From contig NZ_LZKL01000007.1 of assembly GCF_001668725.1 (NCBI RefSeq), forward strand, positions 1-64,000: a DNA stretch of 64,000 bases. The letters run 5' to 3'. This stretch comes from Mycobacterium sp. E787 (GTDB lineage: Bacteria > Actinomycetota > Actinomycetes > Mycobacteriales > Mycobacteriaceae). The translations under genes and the position numbers were made by a program. Numbering within the stretch: the stretch's first letter is position 1; the number at the start of each line of letters is the position of its first letter. Below are positions 51,575-60,721 of this stretch, one piece after another. Under the pieces are notes generated by a model. That model saw nothing but the letters and a program-made list of their open reading frames with translations. It ran no database searches and was not told where the DNA came from.

Positions 51575-53248
51575 TCAGGCCGCGACGTGATCGACGTGAA
51601 GTTCCCGACACCGAATACCCTCAGGCACGTGGTGGGTGGCCACCACGACGGTCCGCTCCGCCGACATCAGGCCGGCGTCCGGGCCCAGCAGGTCGCTCAG
51701 CACCCGGTCGGCGTCGGCCGCGTCGAGGTGTTCGGTGGGCTCGTCGAGCAGCACGACGCGGGCCGGCGAGATGACGGCGCGGGCCAGCAGCAGTCGCCGA
51801 CGCTGTCCCGCCGAGAGTGCCTGCGCGCCACCGGTCAGCACCGTCGACAGGCCTTCGGGCAAACCGGCGAGCCACCCGCCGAGGCCCACGGCGCGCAGCG
51901 CCGCCGTCAGCTCGTCGTCGCGGCAGTCGCCGCGGGCGACCAGCAGGTTGTCCCGGACCGTGGTGGCGAAGACGTGCGCGTCCTCGGCGAAAAAGCTGAC
52001 GGCCCTGTGCAATTCGTCCTCGCCGAAGCGCCCGAGGTCGGTTCCGTCCAGCGTTACCCGCCCGTCCAGCGGGGGGATCAGCCCGGCTAGCGTCATCAGC
52101 AGCGTCGTCTTGCCCGAACCGCTGGGGCCGGTCACCGCGAGCCGGGCACCCGGCGCCAGGTCGAGTCGCACCGGGACCGATCGCGCCGAATCCGCGTGAC
52201 CGGAACGGACGTCGACGGAAAGCGCCCCGCACGCGGGCACGACCTCGCCGGGCTCGGCCGGGCGGTCCGGCGGGGCCAGGTCGAGCAGGCGTCGCGCGGC
52301 GATCCGCGAGCGCGTCAGCTGGACCGCGGCGGCCGGTAGCGGCGTCGTCGCCTCGAAAGCGGACAGCGGCAACAACATCAGCACGGCCAGGGTGGTGGGT
52401 GCGACGCTGTGCGCCAACGCGATCCCGGCCACCACCGCACCCAGGACGCTGGCCCCGATCGCAGCGGTCGGCATCGCCTCGGCGATGGCGGCCGGTCGGG
52501 CGGCGGCGTCCAGGGCGTCGGCCCAGGCGCGTTGGCGGCGTTGCGAATCGGCGATGACGCCGGGCAGGGCGCCGGCGACGCGCAGCTCCGGCGCGTGCTC
52601 GAGGGCGATCATCGCGGATTTGTCGCGATCTGAATGGTGTTGGCGGGCAACCTCTTCCTGTGTGGCCGCGGCCCGGCCGGCCAGCCTGGGGGCGACGAAG
52701 CCGGCGACCAGCAGGCAGATCGCCAACACCGTCGCCGCCGGTAGCGAAATGACCGCGACGGCCACGGTGGCGGCCAAGCCGAGCACCGCCGCGACGGCGA
52801 TCGGCACCACGGCGCGCACCAGGACGTTGGCCAGCTCGTCGACGTCGGCGCCCACCCGGGCCACCAGCTCACCGCTGGGCAGGCGGACGGCGGCCGCCGC
52901 CGGACCGCCGGCGAGCCGGTGATAGATCTGCGCCCGCGCGCTGCCGGCGGCGCGCAGCGCGGTGTCGTGGGTGGCCAGCCGCTCGCAGTAGTGCAGCACG
53001 CCCCGCGAAATCGCGAACGTGCGCACGGCGACGACCGCGACGGACAGGTCCAGCACGGGCGGCATCTGCCAGGCCCGGGTGATCAGCCATGCCGAACACC
53101 CGGCCAGGGCCAGCGCGCTGCCCAGCGACAGCACGCCCAGTGCCACGGCCGCCAGGACCCGCGGCAGCCGCGGGCGCAGGAGCGTCAACGCTTGCACGGC
53201 CATCTCGCGGCGACCCGCGGCGCCTACGGGAGGATCAGACCGCGACAT
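51575..53248 (-). CDS. cydC: CydDC exporter, CydC subunit (ABC transporter)
   Basis: A 557-residue half-transporter with six membrane helices then a nucleotide-binding domain. Walker A is VTGPSGSGKTTLLMTLAG, the signature region ALSAGQRRRLLLARA, and Walker B VVLLDEPTEHLD. The CydDC heterodimer moves thiols or haem across the membrane and is needed to assemble cytochrome bd, whose genes are just upstream. ATG 53248 overlaps the end of cydD by 14 bases. Confidence 0.95.
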   Translation of the reverse strand: MSRSDPPVGAAGRREMAVQALTLLRPRLPRVLAAVALGVLSLGSALALAGCSAWLITRAWQMPPVLDLSVAVVAVRTFAISRGVLHYCERLATHDTALRAAGSARAQIYHRLAGGPAAAAVRLPSGELVARVGADVDELANVLVRAVVPIAVAAVLGLAATVAVAVISLPAATVLAICLLVAGFVAPRLAGRAAATQEEVARQHHSDRDKSAMIALEHAPELRVAGALPGVIADSQRRQRAWADALDAAARPAAIAEAMPTAAIGASVLGAVVAGIALAHSVAPTTLAVLMLLPLSAFEATTPLPAAAVQLTRSRIAARRLLDLAPPDRPAEPGEVVPACGALSVDVRSGHADSARSVPVRLDLAPGARLAVTGPSGSGKTTLLMTLAGLIPPLDGRVTLDGTDLGRFGEDELHRAVSFFAEDAHVFATTVRDNLLVARGDCRDDELTAALRAVGLGGWLAGLPEGLSTVLTGGAQALSAGQRRRLLLARAVISPARVVLLDEPTEHLDAADADRVLSDLLGPDAGLMSAERTVVVATHHVPEGIRCRELHVDHVAA

Positions 53249-54899
53249 GATCGACCCCGGCCTCCGCGGCCACCTCGACCACCCGGTCGCCGACCGCCAC
53301 GACGGGCTCCCGGTGGCCGACGACGACGACCGTGGCTCCGGCGCGTGCCCGGGCGACGACGGCCCGCAGCACCCGCTGCTCGGTGCGCGCGTCCAGGTGC
53401 GCGGTGGGCTCGTCGAGCAGCAGCACCGGCGCCGCCGACCCGAGCGCGCGCGCGAGGCCCAGCCGTTGCCGCTGTCCCAGCGACAGCCCGACGCCGCCGC
53501 GCCCGAGCGTCGTGTCCATTCCGTCGGGCAGGTCTGCCAGCACCGCGTCGAAACCCGATGCCGCACAGGCCTCGTCGAGATCGTCCACGCCGCCAAGCAA
53601 CACCAGGTTGTCGCGCACGGTGCCCGGGACCAGCACCGGGCGCTGCGGCAGCCACGACAGCTGGCGCCACCACGCGGCGGGATCCAGGTCGGCGACGTCG
53701 ACCCCGGCCACGGTGACCCGGCCCGACGACGGCACGGTGATGCCGGCGATGGCCTGCAGCGTGGTGCTCTTGCCGGCGCCGTTGGGTCCGGTCAGCACCG
53801 TCACCCGCCCCGGCTCGATCACCGCCGTGAGGTCGCGCGGGGCGCGGCCGTCCCGGCCTGCCACGCTGAGGCTGTCCAAGCGGATCTCGGCGCCGCTCGC
53901 GTCCACGGTCCGACTGCCCGCCGCTGGGCCGGCCGGCTCGCCGATGAGGGCGAACGCCTTGTCGGCGGCGGTCCTACCGTCCTGTGCGGCATGGAATTCC
54001 ACGCCGATCCGGCGCAGCGGCCAATACACGTCCGGCGCCAGCAGCAGCACCGTCAGCCCGGTGGTCAGCGTCATCTCGCCGAACACCAGGCGAAGGCCGA
54101 TGCCGACCGCGATCAGCGCCACGCCGAGCGTGGCCAGCAGTTCGAGCACCAGCGCCGAGAGGAACGCGATCCGCAGCGTCGCCATCGCCGAGCGGCGGTG
54201 GGCGGCGGCGAGTTCGGCGATCCGGTCTTCGGGGCCCCGGCCGCGTCCCAGCGCCCGCAGTGTCGGAATGCCGGCGATCAGGTCCAGCAGTCGGGCCTGC
54301 AGGGTCGTCATAGCCTGCAGCGCCGCCGCCGAGCGATCGGCCGTCGCGAGCCCGATCAACACCATGAAGATCGGTATGAGGGGCAGGGTGACCGCCACGA
54401 TCACGGTCGATTTCAGGTCGTAGGCCGCGATCACGGCGACGGTCGCCGGGGTCAGGATCGCGGCGAGCAGAAGGGTGGGCAGGTAGCCGGTGAAGTAGGG
54501 GCGCAGCCCGTCGAGGCCGCGGGTGACCACGACGGCGGCGGCGTCACGCTGGGCGGCCAGTTCGCGTGGCTGCCGCGCCGTCACCGCCGACAGCACCTGG
54601 GCGCTGAGGTCGGCGATGACCGCGCCGGCTCCCCGCTGAGCCAGGCGGGCCTGCAGCCATTGCGTCACCGTGCGAACGATCCACAGTGCCAGCAGGATTG
54701 ACAGTGGCGCCAGCCACACGCGCAGGCCGCGCGCCGGGGGATGTGCGACCACGCGCGCGACCGTGGCCGCCAGCACGATGGCCGAGCCGATCGCGCAGCC
54801 CGAGATCACCACCCCGCAGGCCACGGCGGTGACCAGGTAGCGCCGCAACGCGGCCGACGCCCGCCACAGTCGCGGGTCCAGCGGCGCCCGGCTGCTCAG
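53235..54899 (-). CDS. cydD: CydDC exporter, CydD subunit (ABC transporter)
   Basis: A 554-residue half-transporter and partner of CydC. Membrane domain about 25-320. NBD with Walker A LTGPNGAGKSTTLQAIAG, signature LSLGQRQRLGLARAL and Walker B PVLLLDEPTAHLD. The homologous sequence begins SSRAPLDPRLWRASAALRRY. No ATG or GTG is available there, and the only start consistent with coupling is CTG 54899, which overlaps the cydB stop as CTGA. GTG 54977 inside cydB would add 26 residues. The N-terminus is therefore uncertain. Confidence 0.93.
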   Translation of the reverse strand: MSSRAPLDPRLWRASAALRRYLVTAVACGVVISGCAIGSAIVLAATVARVVAHPPARGLRVWLAPLSILLALWIVRTVTQWLQARLAQRGAGAVIADLSAQVLSAVTARQPRELAAQRDAAAVVVTRGLDGLRPYFTGYLPTLLLAAILTPATVAVIAAYDLKSTVIVAVTLPLIPIFMVLIGLATADRSAAALQAMTTLQARLLDLIAGIPTLRALGRGRGPEDRIAELAAAHRRSAMATLRIAFLSALVLELLATLGVALIAVGIGLRLVFGEMTLTTGLTVLLLAPDVYWPLRRIGVEFHAAQDGRTAADKAFALIGEPAGPAAGSRTVDASGAEIRLDSLSVAGRDGRAPRDLTAVIEPGRVTVLTGPNGAGKSTTLQAIAGITVPSSGRVTVAGVDVADLDPAAWWRQLSWLPQRPVLVPGTVRDNLVLLGGVDDLDEACAASGFDAVLADLPDGMDTTLGRGGVGLSLGQRQRLGLARALGSAAPVLLLDEPTAHLDARTEQRVLRAVVARARAGATVVVVGHREPVVAVGDRVVEVAAEAGVDHVAV

Positions 54900-55945
54900 G
54901 ACGGACGCCTTGCCAGCCCGATCGGCGGCGGTATCCGGTCTGACGAAAGACGTTGCCGGAAGACCCAATACGTCCACGCCTGGTAGACCACCGTCAGCGG
55001 CGCCATGATCGCGGTCACCCACGTCATGATCGTGAGGGTGTAGGGGGTCGACGAGGCGTTGTAGATCGTCACATTCCACTGGGGGTTCAGCGTCGAGGGC
55101 ACCAGGTTCGGATACAGCGAGCCGAACAGCAGGATGACCACGGCCGCGACCACCAGGGCGGTGCAGGCAAACGCCCACCCGTCCGACCCGCGCCGCCACA
55201 CCAACAGCACCGCCGCGAGCTGCGCGGCGACGGCAACGCCCAGTACCAACCAGGTCCAGCCCTTGCCGTGTGCCAGCTGCGTCCAAAGCCCGAACGCCGC
55301 AACCAATCCGGTCACCGGAAGCGACAGCCACACACCGAATCGGTGCGCGTCATCGCGGGTGGTGCCCGAGGTCTTCAGGGTCACGAACACCGCGCCGTAG
55401 AACCAGAACAGCCCCGCGGTGGCCAGACCGCCCAGCAGGGTGTAGGGGTTGAGCACGTCGGTGACCGACAAGTCGACATGGCCGGTGGCGTCCACCGGCA
55501 GACCGCGGACCAGGATGGCGAACGCGACCCCCCACAACACCGCGGGCAGCCACGATCCGGCGGCGATCCCGAAATCGGCCCAGGCGCGCCATTTCGTGTC
55601 GTCGACCTTGCCGCGCCATTCGATCGCCACGGCGCGCACGATCATGCCGAACAGGATCGCCAGCAACGGGAGATACAGCGTGGAGAACACCGTGGCGTAC
55701 CAGCCGGGAAAGGCGGCGAACATCGCGGCGCCGGCGGTGATCAGCCACACCTCGTTGCCGTCCCAGACCGGGCCGATGGTGTTGAGGACGGTGCGCCGCC
55801 GCAGTTCCGGTTCGCCGGTGCCTGAAGGAGCGAGGCGGGCCAACGGCTCCATCAGCATGCCGACGCCGAAGTCGAAGCCCTCCAGAATGAAGAAACCGAG
55901 GAACAGCATCCCGATGATGCCGAACCACAACTGTTGCAATGCCAC
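54896..55945 (-). CDS. cydB: Cytochrome bd oxidase subunit II
   Basis: A 349-residue subunit with eight to nine membrane helices that forms the quinol oxidase with CydA. GFFILEGFDFGVGMLMEPLA and TIGPVWDGNEVWLITAGAAMFAAFPGWYA are the highly conserved CydB motifs. The GTG start at 55945 has AAGGAG eight bases upstream. The cydA stop is 12 bases before it. Confidence 0.97.
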   Translation of the reverse strand: MALQQLWFGIIGMLFLGFFILEGFDFGVGMLMEPLARLAPSGTGEPELRRRTVLNTIGPVWDGNEVWLITAGAAMFAAFPGWYATVFSTLYLPLLAILFGMIVRAVAIEWRGKVDDTKWRAWADFGIAAGSWLPAVLWGVAFAILVRGLPVDATGHVDLSVTDVLNPYTLLGGLATAGLFWFYGAVFVTLKTSGTTRDDAHRFGVWLSLPVTGLVAAFGLWTQLAHGKGWTWLVLGVAVAAQLAAVLLVWRRGSDGWAFACTALVVAAVVILLFGSLYPNLVPSTLNPQWNVTIYNASSTPYTLTIMTWVTAIMAPLTVVYQAWTYWVFRQRLSSDRIPPPIGLARRPS

Positions 55946-55956
55946 CGGTCAGCTCC

Positions 55957-57423
55957 TTAATACGCGAACGAAAGCGGTGCCACCTCGTCGTCGCTGGGTG
56001 CGCGAGGCGGTGCCGGTTCGGCGTCGTGTTCCTGCGGCCCTTCGACGACGTAGCGCTTGAGCAGCCAGAACCAGATGACCGCCAGCACCGCGTAGACGAC
56101 GGTGAAGGTCACCAGGGACGTGACGACCATGCCGGGGGCGTGCTGGGAGACGGCTTCGCGAACGGTCAACCGCACCTGCTGATCGCCCGTCGGGTTCGGC
56201 GCGACGATCCATGGCTGGCGGCCCATTTCGGTGAACACCCACCCGGAGATGTTGGCCAGGAACGGCGTCGGAATGGTGAGCAGCGCCACCCAGGAGAACC
56301 AGCGCTGGCCGGGCGCCCGGCCGCCCCGGGTGAACCACAACGTCGCCAGCGCGAACAACACCGGAATGGCCAGGAAGCCGATCATCGCGCGGAACGACCA
56401 ATACGTGACGAACAGGTTGGGCCGGTAGTCGTTCGGACCGAATCGGTGCTCGAAATCCTGCTGGATATTGCGCACCCCCTGCAACGTGACGTCGCTGGTG
56501 CGGCCCTCGGCCAGGAACGGCAGCACGTAGGGCACCTCGATCACGCGGGTGATGCTGTCGCAGTTGTTGTGCGTGCCGACGGTCAGTATCGAGAAGTTCG
56601 GGTCGGTTTCGGTGCTGCACAACGATTCTGCCGACGCCATCTTCATCGGTTGCTGAACGAACATCAGCTTGCCCTGGCGGTCGCCGGTGAAGAACAGCCC
56701 GACGGCGGCCAGCAGCACCACCCAGCAGCCCAGGATGGCCGCGGGGCGGAACACGGTGCGGGCATCCGCCTCGGGGACGGTGGACGCCGTGTTACGCGAA
56801 CGGATCAGCCACCACACGCTCACGGCGGCCACGAAGGTCCCCGCCGTCAGCAACGCGCCGGTCACGGTGTGCGAAAACGCGGCCAGCGCAGTGTTATTGC
56901 GGAGCAGCGCGCCGATGCTGTTCAACTCGGCGCGGTGCGTCGTCGGGTTGTAGTGCGCGCCGACGGGATGCTGCATGAACGAGTTCGCCACGATGATGAA
57001 GAAGGCCGACACGTTCACCGCGATCGCCACGATCCAGATGCACGCCAGGTGCATCAGCCGCGGCAGCCGGCTCCAGCCGAAGATCCACAGGCCGATGAAG
57101 GTGGATTCGAAGAAGAAGGCGAACAGGCCCTCCATCGCGAGCGGGGCGCCGAAGATGTCGCCGACGAACCGGGAGTACTCGCTCCAGTTCATGCCGAATT
57201 GGAATTCTTGCACGATGCCCGTCGCCACGCCGATGGCGAAGTTGATCAGGAACAGCTTGCCGAAGAATTTGGTCAGGCGATACCAGGCGGCGTTTCCGGT
57301 GGCCACCCAGAGCGTCTGCATGACGGCGAGCAGGGGAGCCAGGCCGATGGTCAGCGGTACGAAGATGAAGTGGTAGACGGTGGTGATACCGAACTGCCAC
57401 CGCGAAATGTCGACGACGTTCAT
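55957..57423 (-). CDS. cydA: Cytochrome bd oxidase subunit I
   Basis: A 488-residue subunit carrying haems b558, b595 and d, which oxidises menaquinol and reduces oxygen under low oxygen or when the bc1-aa3 branch is blocked. ISRWQFGITTVYHFIFVPLTIG contains the first haem ligand, EFQFGMNWSEYSRFVGDIFGAPLAMEGL is the helix III-IV motif, and the Q-loop region carries GDRQGKLMFVQQPMKMASAE. ATG 57423 is preferred to ATG 57429 because AGGAG then has a normal spacing of eight. The order cydA-B-D-C on one strand with overlaps marks one transcript. Confidence 0.98.
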   Translation of the reverse strand: MNVVDISRWQFGITTVYHFIFVPLTIGLAPLLAVMQTLWVATGNAAWYRLTKFFGKLFLINFAIGVATGIVQEFQFGMNWSEYSRFVGDIFGAPLAMEGLFAFFFESTFIGLWIFGWSRLPRLMHLACIWIVAIAVNVSAFFIIVANSFMQHPVGAHYNPTTHRAELNSIGALLRNNTALAAFSHTVTGALLTAGTFVAAVSVWWLIRSRNTASTVPEADARTVFRPAAILGCWVVLLAAVGLFFTGDRQGKLMFVQQPMKMASAESLCSTETDPNFSILTVGTHNNCDSITRVIEVPYVLPFLAEGRTSDVTLQGVRNIQQDFEHRFGPNDYRPNLFVTYWSFRAMIGFLAIPVLFALATLWFTRGGRAPGQRWFSWVALLTIPTPFLANISGWVFTEMGRQPWIVAPNPTGDQQVRLTVREAVSQHAPGMVVTSLVTFTVVYAVLAVIWFWLLKRYVVEGPQEHDAEPAPPRAPSDDEVAPLSFAY

Positions 57424-57448
57424 TGTCATCTCTCCTGACTACGGCCAG

Positions 57449-57467
57449 CTACGACACAGTGTAGTAG
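57449..57467. promoter_or_regulatory. Palindrome in the cydA promoter region
   Basis: A 19-base dyad, CTACGACACAGTGTAGTAG on the plus strand, with a single internal mismatch, sits 26 bases upstream of the cydA ATG and just after the end of the upstream gene. Its place suggests a regulator binding site controlling cydABDC. Mycobacterial cyd genes are known to respond to oxygen limitation and CRP, but this dyad is not a clear CRP consensus. Confidence 0.5.
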
Positions 57468-57472
57468 TTGGG

Positions 57473-58069
57473 TCAGACCGGCGCCATGCCTTGCCGTGTG
57501 AGTTGTTTGGACGCCTTGCGGATGCTGAACGACGACACGATTTCGAAGACGCCGATCACCACGAACCAGACGCCGACCACGATCGCCAGGGTGACGATCG
57601 ACGCGAACGGCGACGCCAGCACGACGACACCGGCGAGCAGGCTGATCACGCCGACGAAAATCGACCAGCCGCGTCCCGGCAGCGCCGGGTCGCTGATGGC
57701 CGAAACCGTCGTGGCGACGCCGCGGAAGATGAAGCCGATGCCAATCCAGATGGCCAGCAACAAGACTGCGTAGCCCTCGCCGAAATGGCGAAACGCCAAG
57801 ACCGCCAGGATGAGTGACGCCGCCCCGCTGATGAACAGCAGGATCCGGCCGCCCGCCGACACGTGCAGGCAGAACGCGAAGACCACCTGCGTGACACCGG
57901 TGATGAGCAGATAAACGCCGAACGCGACGGCGGCGACCAGGATGGAAATTCCGGGCCACGCAAGGATCACGGCGCCCACGATCAGCGACAGAGTTCCCGA
58001 GACCAGCGTCGATTTCCATAAGTGCGGCAACAAGCTTGGAGCCGCGACGGTGCCCGGAGTGGTTTGCAT
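57473..58069 (-). CDS. HdeD/DUF308-family membrane protein (Rv1624c-like)
   Basis: A 198-residue protein with six membrane helices in three similar pairs (LVSGTLSLIVGAVILAWPGISILVA, ILLFISGAASLILAVLAFRHF, FVGVISLLAGVVVLASPFAS), as in the HdeD/DUF308 family linked in enterobacteria to acid resistance. It lies 49 bases upstream of the cydA start on the same strand. Synteny with Rv1624c is conserved. Function in mycobacteria unknown. Confidence 0.87.
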   Translation of the reverse strand: MQTTPGTVAAPSLLPHLWKSTLVSGTLSLIVGAVILAWPGISILVAAVAFGVYLLITGVTQVVFAFCLHVSAGGRILLFISGAASLILAVLAFRHFGEGYAVLLLAIWIGIGFIFRGVATTVSAISDPALPGRGWSIFVGVISLLAGVVVLASPFASIVTLAIVVGVWFVVIGVFEIVSSFSIRKASKQLTRQGMAPV

Positions 58070-58117
58070 GGCAGCAGTCTGACATGACCGGCGGTGCCGC
58101 GGATAGGGACTTTCGGC

Positions 58118-59443
58118 TCAGACGTGCGCCGTGCGCGGTGCCTCCGAGCGCAGGTCTGGAGATTCCTCGGTTGCCTTGCGGCCGATCAGATACCACGTGC
58201 GCATGAGCCCCTTCCCCTTGACTTCGATGCGGCCGCGCTCCTGCAGTACGAACTCGTCTTTGAGGCGCAGGTACATCGCCTCGGGCACTTGAACCCGTCC
58301 CGCCGAGTCGGTGGCTTCCATCCGGGAGGCGACATTGACGGCGTCGCCCCACACGTCGTAGAAGAACCGTCGCGAACCCACCACGCCCGCGGCAACGGGC
58401 CCGCACGCCATCCCCACTCGGAGCGGGACCGGCTCGCCGCGCGGATCCTTCAGTCCCGCAGCGACATTGGCCATGTCGAGCGCGAAATCCGCCAGCGCCT
58501 GGGCATGGTCGGGCCGGGGGTGCGGGACGCCGCTGACCACCATGTACGAGTCGCCGCTCACCTTGATTTTCTCGAGGCCGTGCTTGTCGACGAGCGCGTC
58601 GAAAGCGCCGTACAAGCGGTCGAGGAAGCGCACCAGGTCGGCGGGCGGGGTGCTGCTGGCACGCTCGGTGAACCCCACCATGTCGGCGAACAGGACTGAG
58701 GCGTCGTCATATTTGTCGGCGATGATGCCGCGGCCAGGCTCCTTGAGCCGCTCGGCGATGCTGGCGGGCAACATGTTTTCGAGCAGCGTCTCCGAGCGCT
58801 CGTATTGAGCTTCGATCACGGCCTCGGCGCGCGCGGTGTCCCGCAGGGCGTACCACATCGTCACCACCACCATCACCACCGCCGACACGGTGGTGACGAC
58901 GAAGCCCATCGACGTGGCCCACGCCGGCTGAACGCCGGTTTCGCGCGGAACGAGGAATTCCACCGCGATGGTCAGACCGGCGGCGACCGCCGCGAGAGCT
59001 GCCGCCAGCAGGATGTGTTCGATCCCCACCAGCAGTACCACCAGGCACGCGCCGACCAGGAAGAAGTACTGGCCGCCCGCACCGGTGCCCACCGCCATGC
59101 AGCTGGCGACGATCGACACGTAGGCCGCGCAGATAAACGTAACCGGCGCAACCAATTCCCCGAATCGCCGCAGCCACGGGATGGTCGCGAAGACGACGGC
59201 GGCGCCGATGTTGATCGAGTTGATGCGCCAGGACCACGACCCCGTGGCGACCTGCATGCACACGAAGGTGGCGAGGATCAGCACCGCCAGCCCGGCGGCG
59301 ATGGACAGCACCCGTCCCCGGCGCGCCGCGCTGGCGGCGTAGTGCAGATTGCGGTCACGCGTCTGCTCCCGCACCGCGGCCACGCAGTCCGGGCGATCCG
59401 ACGAGCCATGTTTCCGGGGTGGGGCCCCGCATTTCTTGGCCAC
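58118..59443 (-). CDS. cya: Membrane class III adenylate cyclase (Rv1625c-like)
   Basis: A 441-residue cyclase with six membrane helices in residues about 45-205 and one catalytic domain (about 240-425) that must dimerise. Metal-binding aspartates are in VLFADMVGFTER and KVSGDSYMVVSG. The purine-specifying Lys is in LEKIKVSGD, and DVWGDAVNVASRME carries the transition-state residues. It makes cAMP from ATP at the membrane. Several GTG codons start the frame; 59443 fits alignment with Rv1625c. It lies near cydABDC, a plausible target of cAMP-CRP control. Confidence 0.96.
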   Translation of the reverse strand: MAKKCGAPPRKHGSSDRPDCVAAVREQTRDRNLHYAASAARRGRVLSIAAGLAVLILATFVCMQVATGSWSWRINSINIGAAVVFATIPWLRRFGELVAPVTFICAAYVSIVASCMAVGTGAGGQYFFLVGACLVVLLVGIEHILLAAALAAVAAGLTIAVEFLVPRETGVQPAWATSMGFVVTTVSAVVMVVVTMWYALRDTARAEAVIEAQYERSETLLENMLPASIAERLKEPGRGIIADKYDDASVLFADMVGFTERASSTPPADLVRFLDRLYGAFDALVDKHGLEKIKVSGDSYMVVSGVPHPRPDHAQALADFALDMANVAAGLKDPRGEPVPLRVGMACGPVAAGVVGSRRFFYDVWGDAVNVASRMEATDSAGRVQVPEAMYLRLKDEFVLQERGRIEVKGKGLMRTWYLIGRKATEESPDLRSEAPRTAHV

Positions 59444-59483
59444 CACGACCAAGAGTAACGGGTGACCTCGCTATTTGTCGGGT

Positions 59484-59658
59484 GCCTAGTCGAATGGTTG
59501 CGATCCGCGGCGCCCGGCTGCGCCGCGCTTGCGATCATGCCTAGTCGAATGGTTGCGATCCGCGGCGCCCGGCTGCGCCGCGCTTGCGATCGCGCCTAGT
59601 CGAATGGTTGCGATCCGCGGCGCCCGGCTGCGCCGCGCTTGCGATCGCGCCTAGTCGA
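59484..59658. repeat. 55-bp tandem repeat (three full copies plus a fourth start)
   Basis: Units beginning GCCTAGTCGAATGG start at 59484, 59539 and 59594, each 55 bases apart and nearly identical. The fourth begins at 59649 and is cut after GCCTAGTCGA, where it becomes the last codons and stop of the DUF488 gene. Each unit contains a hairpin GCGGCGC-CCGGCT-GCGCCGC. No spacers differ between copies, so this is a VNTR/MIRU-like locus, not CRISPR. It separates cya from the DUF488 gene. Confidence 0.9.
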
Positions 59659-60148
59659 CATCACCCGTGAGCCAGTCCGACGGGTGGTGCGGTGCCAGCG
59701 AGCCGTTGGGCATGATGTGCCGCACCGGGTGGCCGTCGCGGGTGGCCAGGTCGGCGATCATCCGCCGGTGGCAACGCCACCACATCGGTTCCCCACACAT
59801 CACGGCGACGTCGCCGCCCTCCGCCTCGCCCAGCAGCCGCCGGTACGCCGCCCGGAAGCCGGGCGTTCGGGTATGGGCCGCGTAGTTGGCGAAGGATGCG
59901 TTTTCCCACCACTGGTCGCGGGGCACCGGGTCGCTCGGCGGCTTGCGCCGCCCACCGAGATCGGGTTCGTGGCGGTAGGCGATCCCCGCGGCGCCTAGCC
60001 ATTCCGGCATCGCGTCCTTCGACACGTCTGGGTTGCGCCGCGAGCCGGGGAAACTGCGCACGTCGACCAGCAGCGTGATGTTGTGCTGGCGCAGCGCCGC
60101 AGTGATCTCCTCGGCGGTTTTGGCGCCGTGGCCGATGGTGTAGAGCAT
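59651..60148 (-). CDS. DUF488 family protein
   Basis: A 165-residue protein with the DUF488 motifs LYTIGHGAKTAEEITAALRQHNITLLVDVRSFPGSRRNPDVS at the N-terminus and CGEPMWWRCHRRMIADL near the C-terminus. The family is widespread and of unknown biochemical role. The conserved Cys and His have suggested nucleic-acid or metal functions. The stop codon lies in the first bases of a truncated 55-bp repeat unit, so the repeat array probably grew out of this gene's 3' end. Confidence 0.85.
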   Translation of the reverse strand: MLYTIGHGAKTAEEITAALRQHNITLLVDVRSFPGSRRNPDVSKDAMPEWLGAAGIAYRHEPDLGGRRKPPSDPVPRDQWWENASFANYAAHTRTPGFRAAYRRLLGEAEGGDVAVMCGEPMWWRCHRRMIADLATRDGHPVRHIMPNGSLAPHHPSDWLTGDVD

Positions 60149-60158
60149 CTACCGGGGA

Positions 60159-60184
60159 TGCCCTCGGTGGGTTTCGAACCCACA
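60159..60184 (-). repeat. Partial copy of the tRNA-Leu 3' end (att-like site)
   Basis: Twenty-five of 26 bases match the T-arm and acceptor 3' half of the tRNA-Leu gene at 61507-61532, in the same orientation 1348 bp away. The 5' half of a tRNA is absent, so it is not a gene. Such duplications arise when an element integrates at a tRNA 3' end, making this a likely att remnant. Confidence 0.75.
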
Positions 60185-60721
60185 TCGGAGCGGTATGACT
60201 TTGCCGCCAGGAAAAGTCGCCGCCTGAATGGCTCCGCTTCCATCGGCTTACGGTTGCCCGGTTCCCTGCAATAAAGACGTCCTCCGTCGCGGCGTCGCCG
60301 ATGGGGGACTAGCCGTAACGCGCCAGTCCCGCAGGATGAAACTGCTTTCGCTGGGAGTGGCGATAATTCTTGCGGCTGCGGTGGCGGATCAAATGAAAAG
60401 CGGTGCTGGTTACGCCAACCGGAGAAACCCGTGACCGTTCCCCCGTCACCATTCGTGCCGAAACCGCGGATGAAAACAAATAGCGCGTATACGGTCGGCA
60501 CCAGATCGTGGCCCGCTTGGCGGGTTCTGGCATTACCGCTCCTCACGCCGTCATGATCGAGCGGGCCGGCGCGACGACGTTGACCGGCAAGCAGAGGTGA
60601 AGTCGGCCAAAGGCGTTGCGCGACTGATGCTTAGAACCCGGCGCCGTGCGGTTGAACGGCCGACGCGCTGGCCTGGCAAGGCTTCCGAATGTGATCGAAG
60701 ATCTGGAAAGTCTCGCTGCGG
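60185..60721. other. Noncoding interval inside the tRNA-bracketed islet
   Basis: No credible gene is seen in these 537 bases. Short frames exist but have no family resemblance. One, from ATG 60336, would give a 32-residue hydrophobic peptide (MKLLSLGVAIILAAAVA) and is too short to judge. Composition is mixed and somewhat AT-richer than neighbouring genes. No integrase or transposase fragment was recognised. Confidence 0.45.

Noticed and set aside
59484..59658. CRISPR array at the 55-bp repeats
   Set aside because: The repeats are directly adjacent with no unique spacers, and there are no cas genes nearby.
60159..60240. A second functional tRNA-Leu gene
   Set aside because: Only the T arm and the 3' acceptor strand are present. 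No matching 5' acceptor strand or anticodon arm lies at the expected distance.
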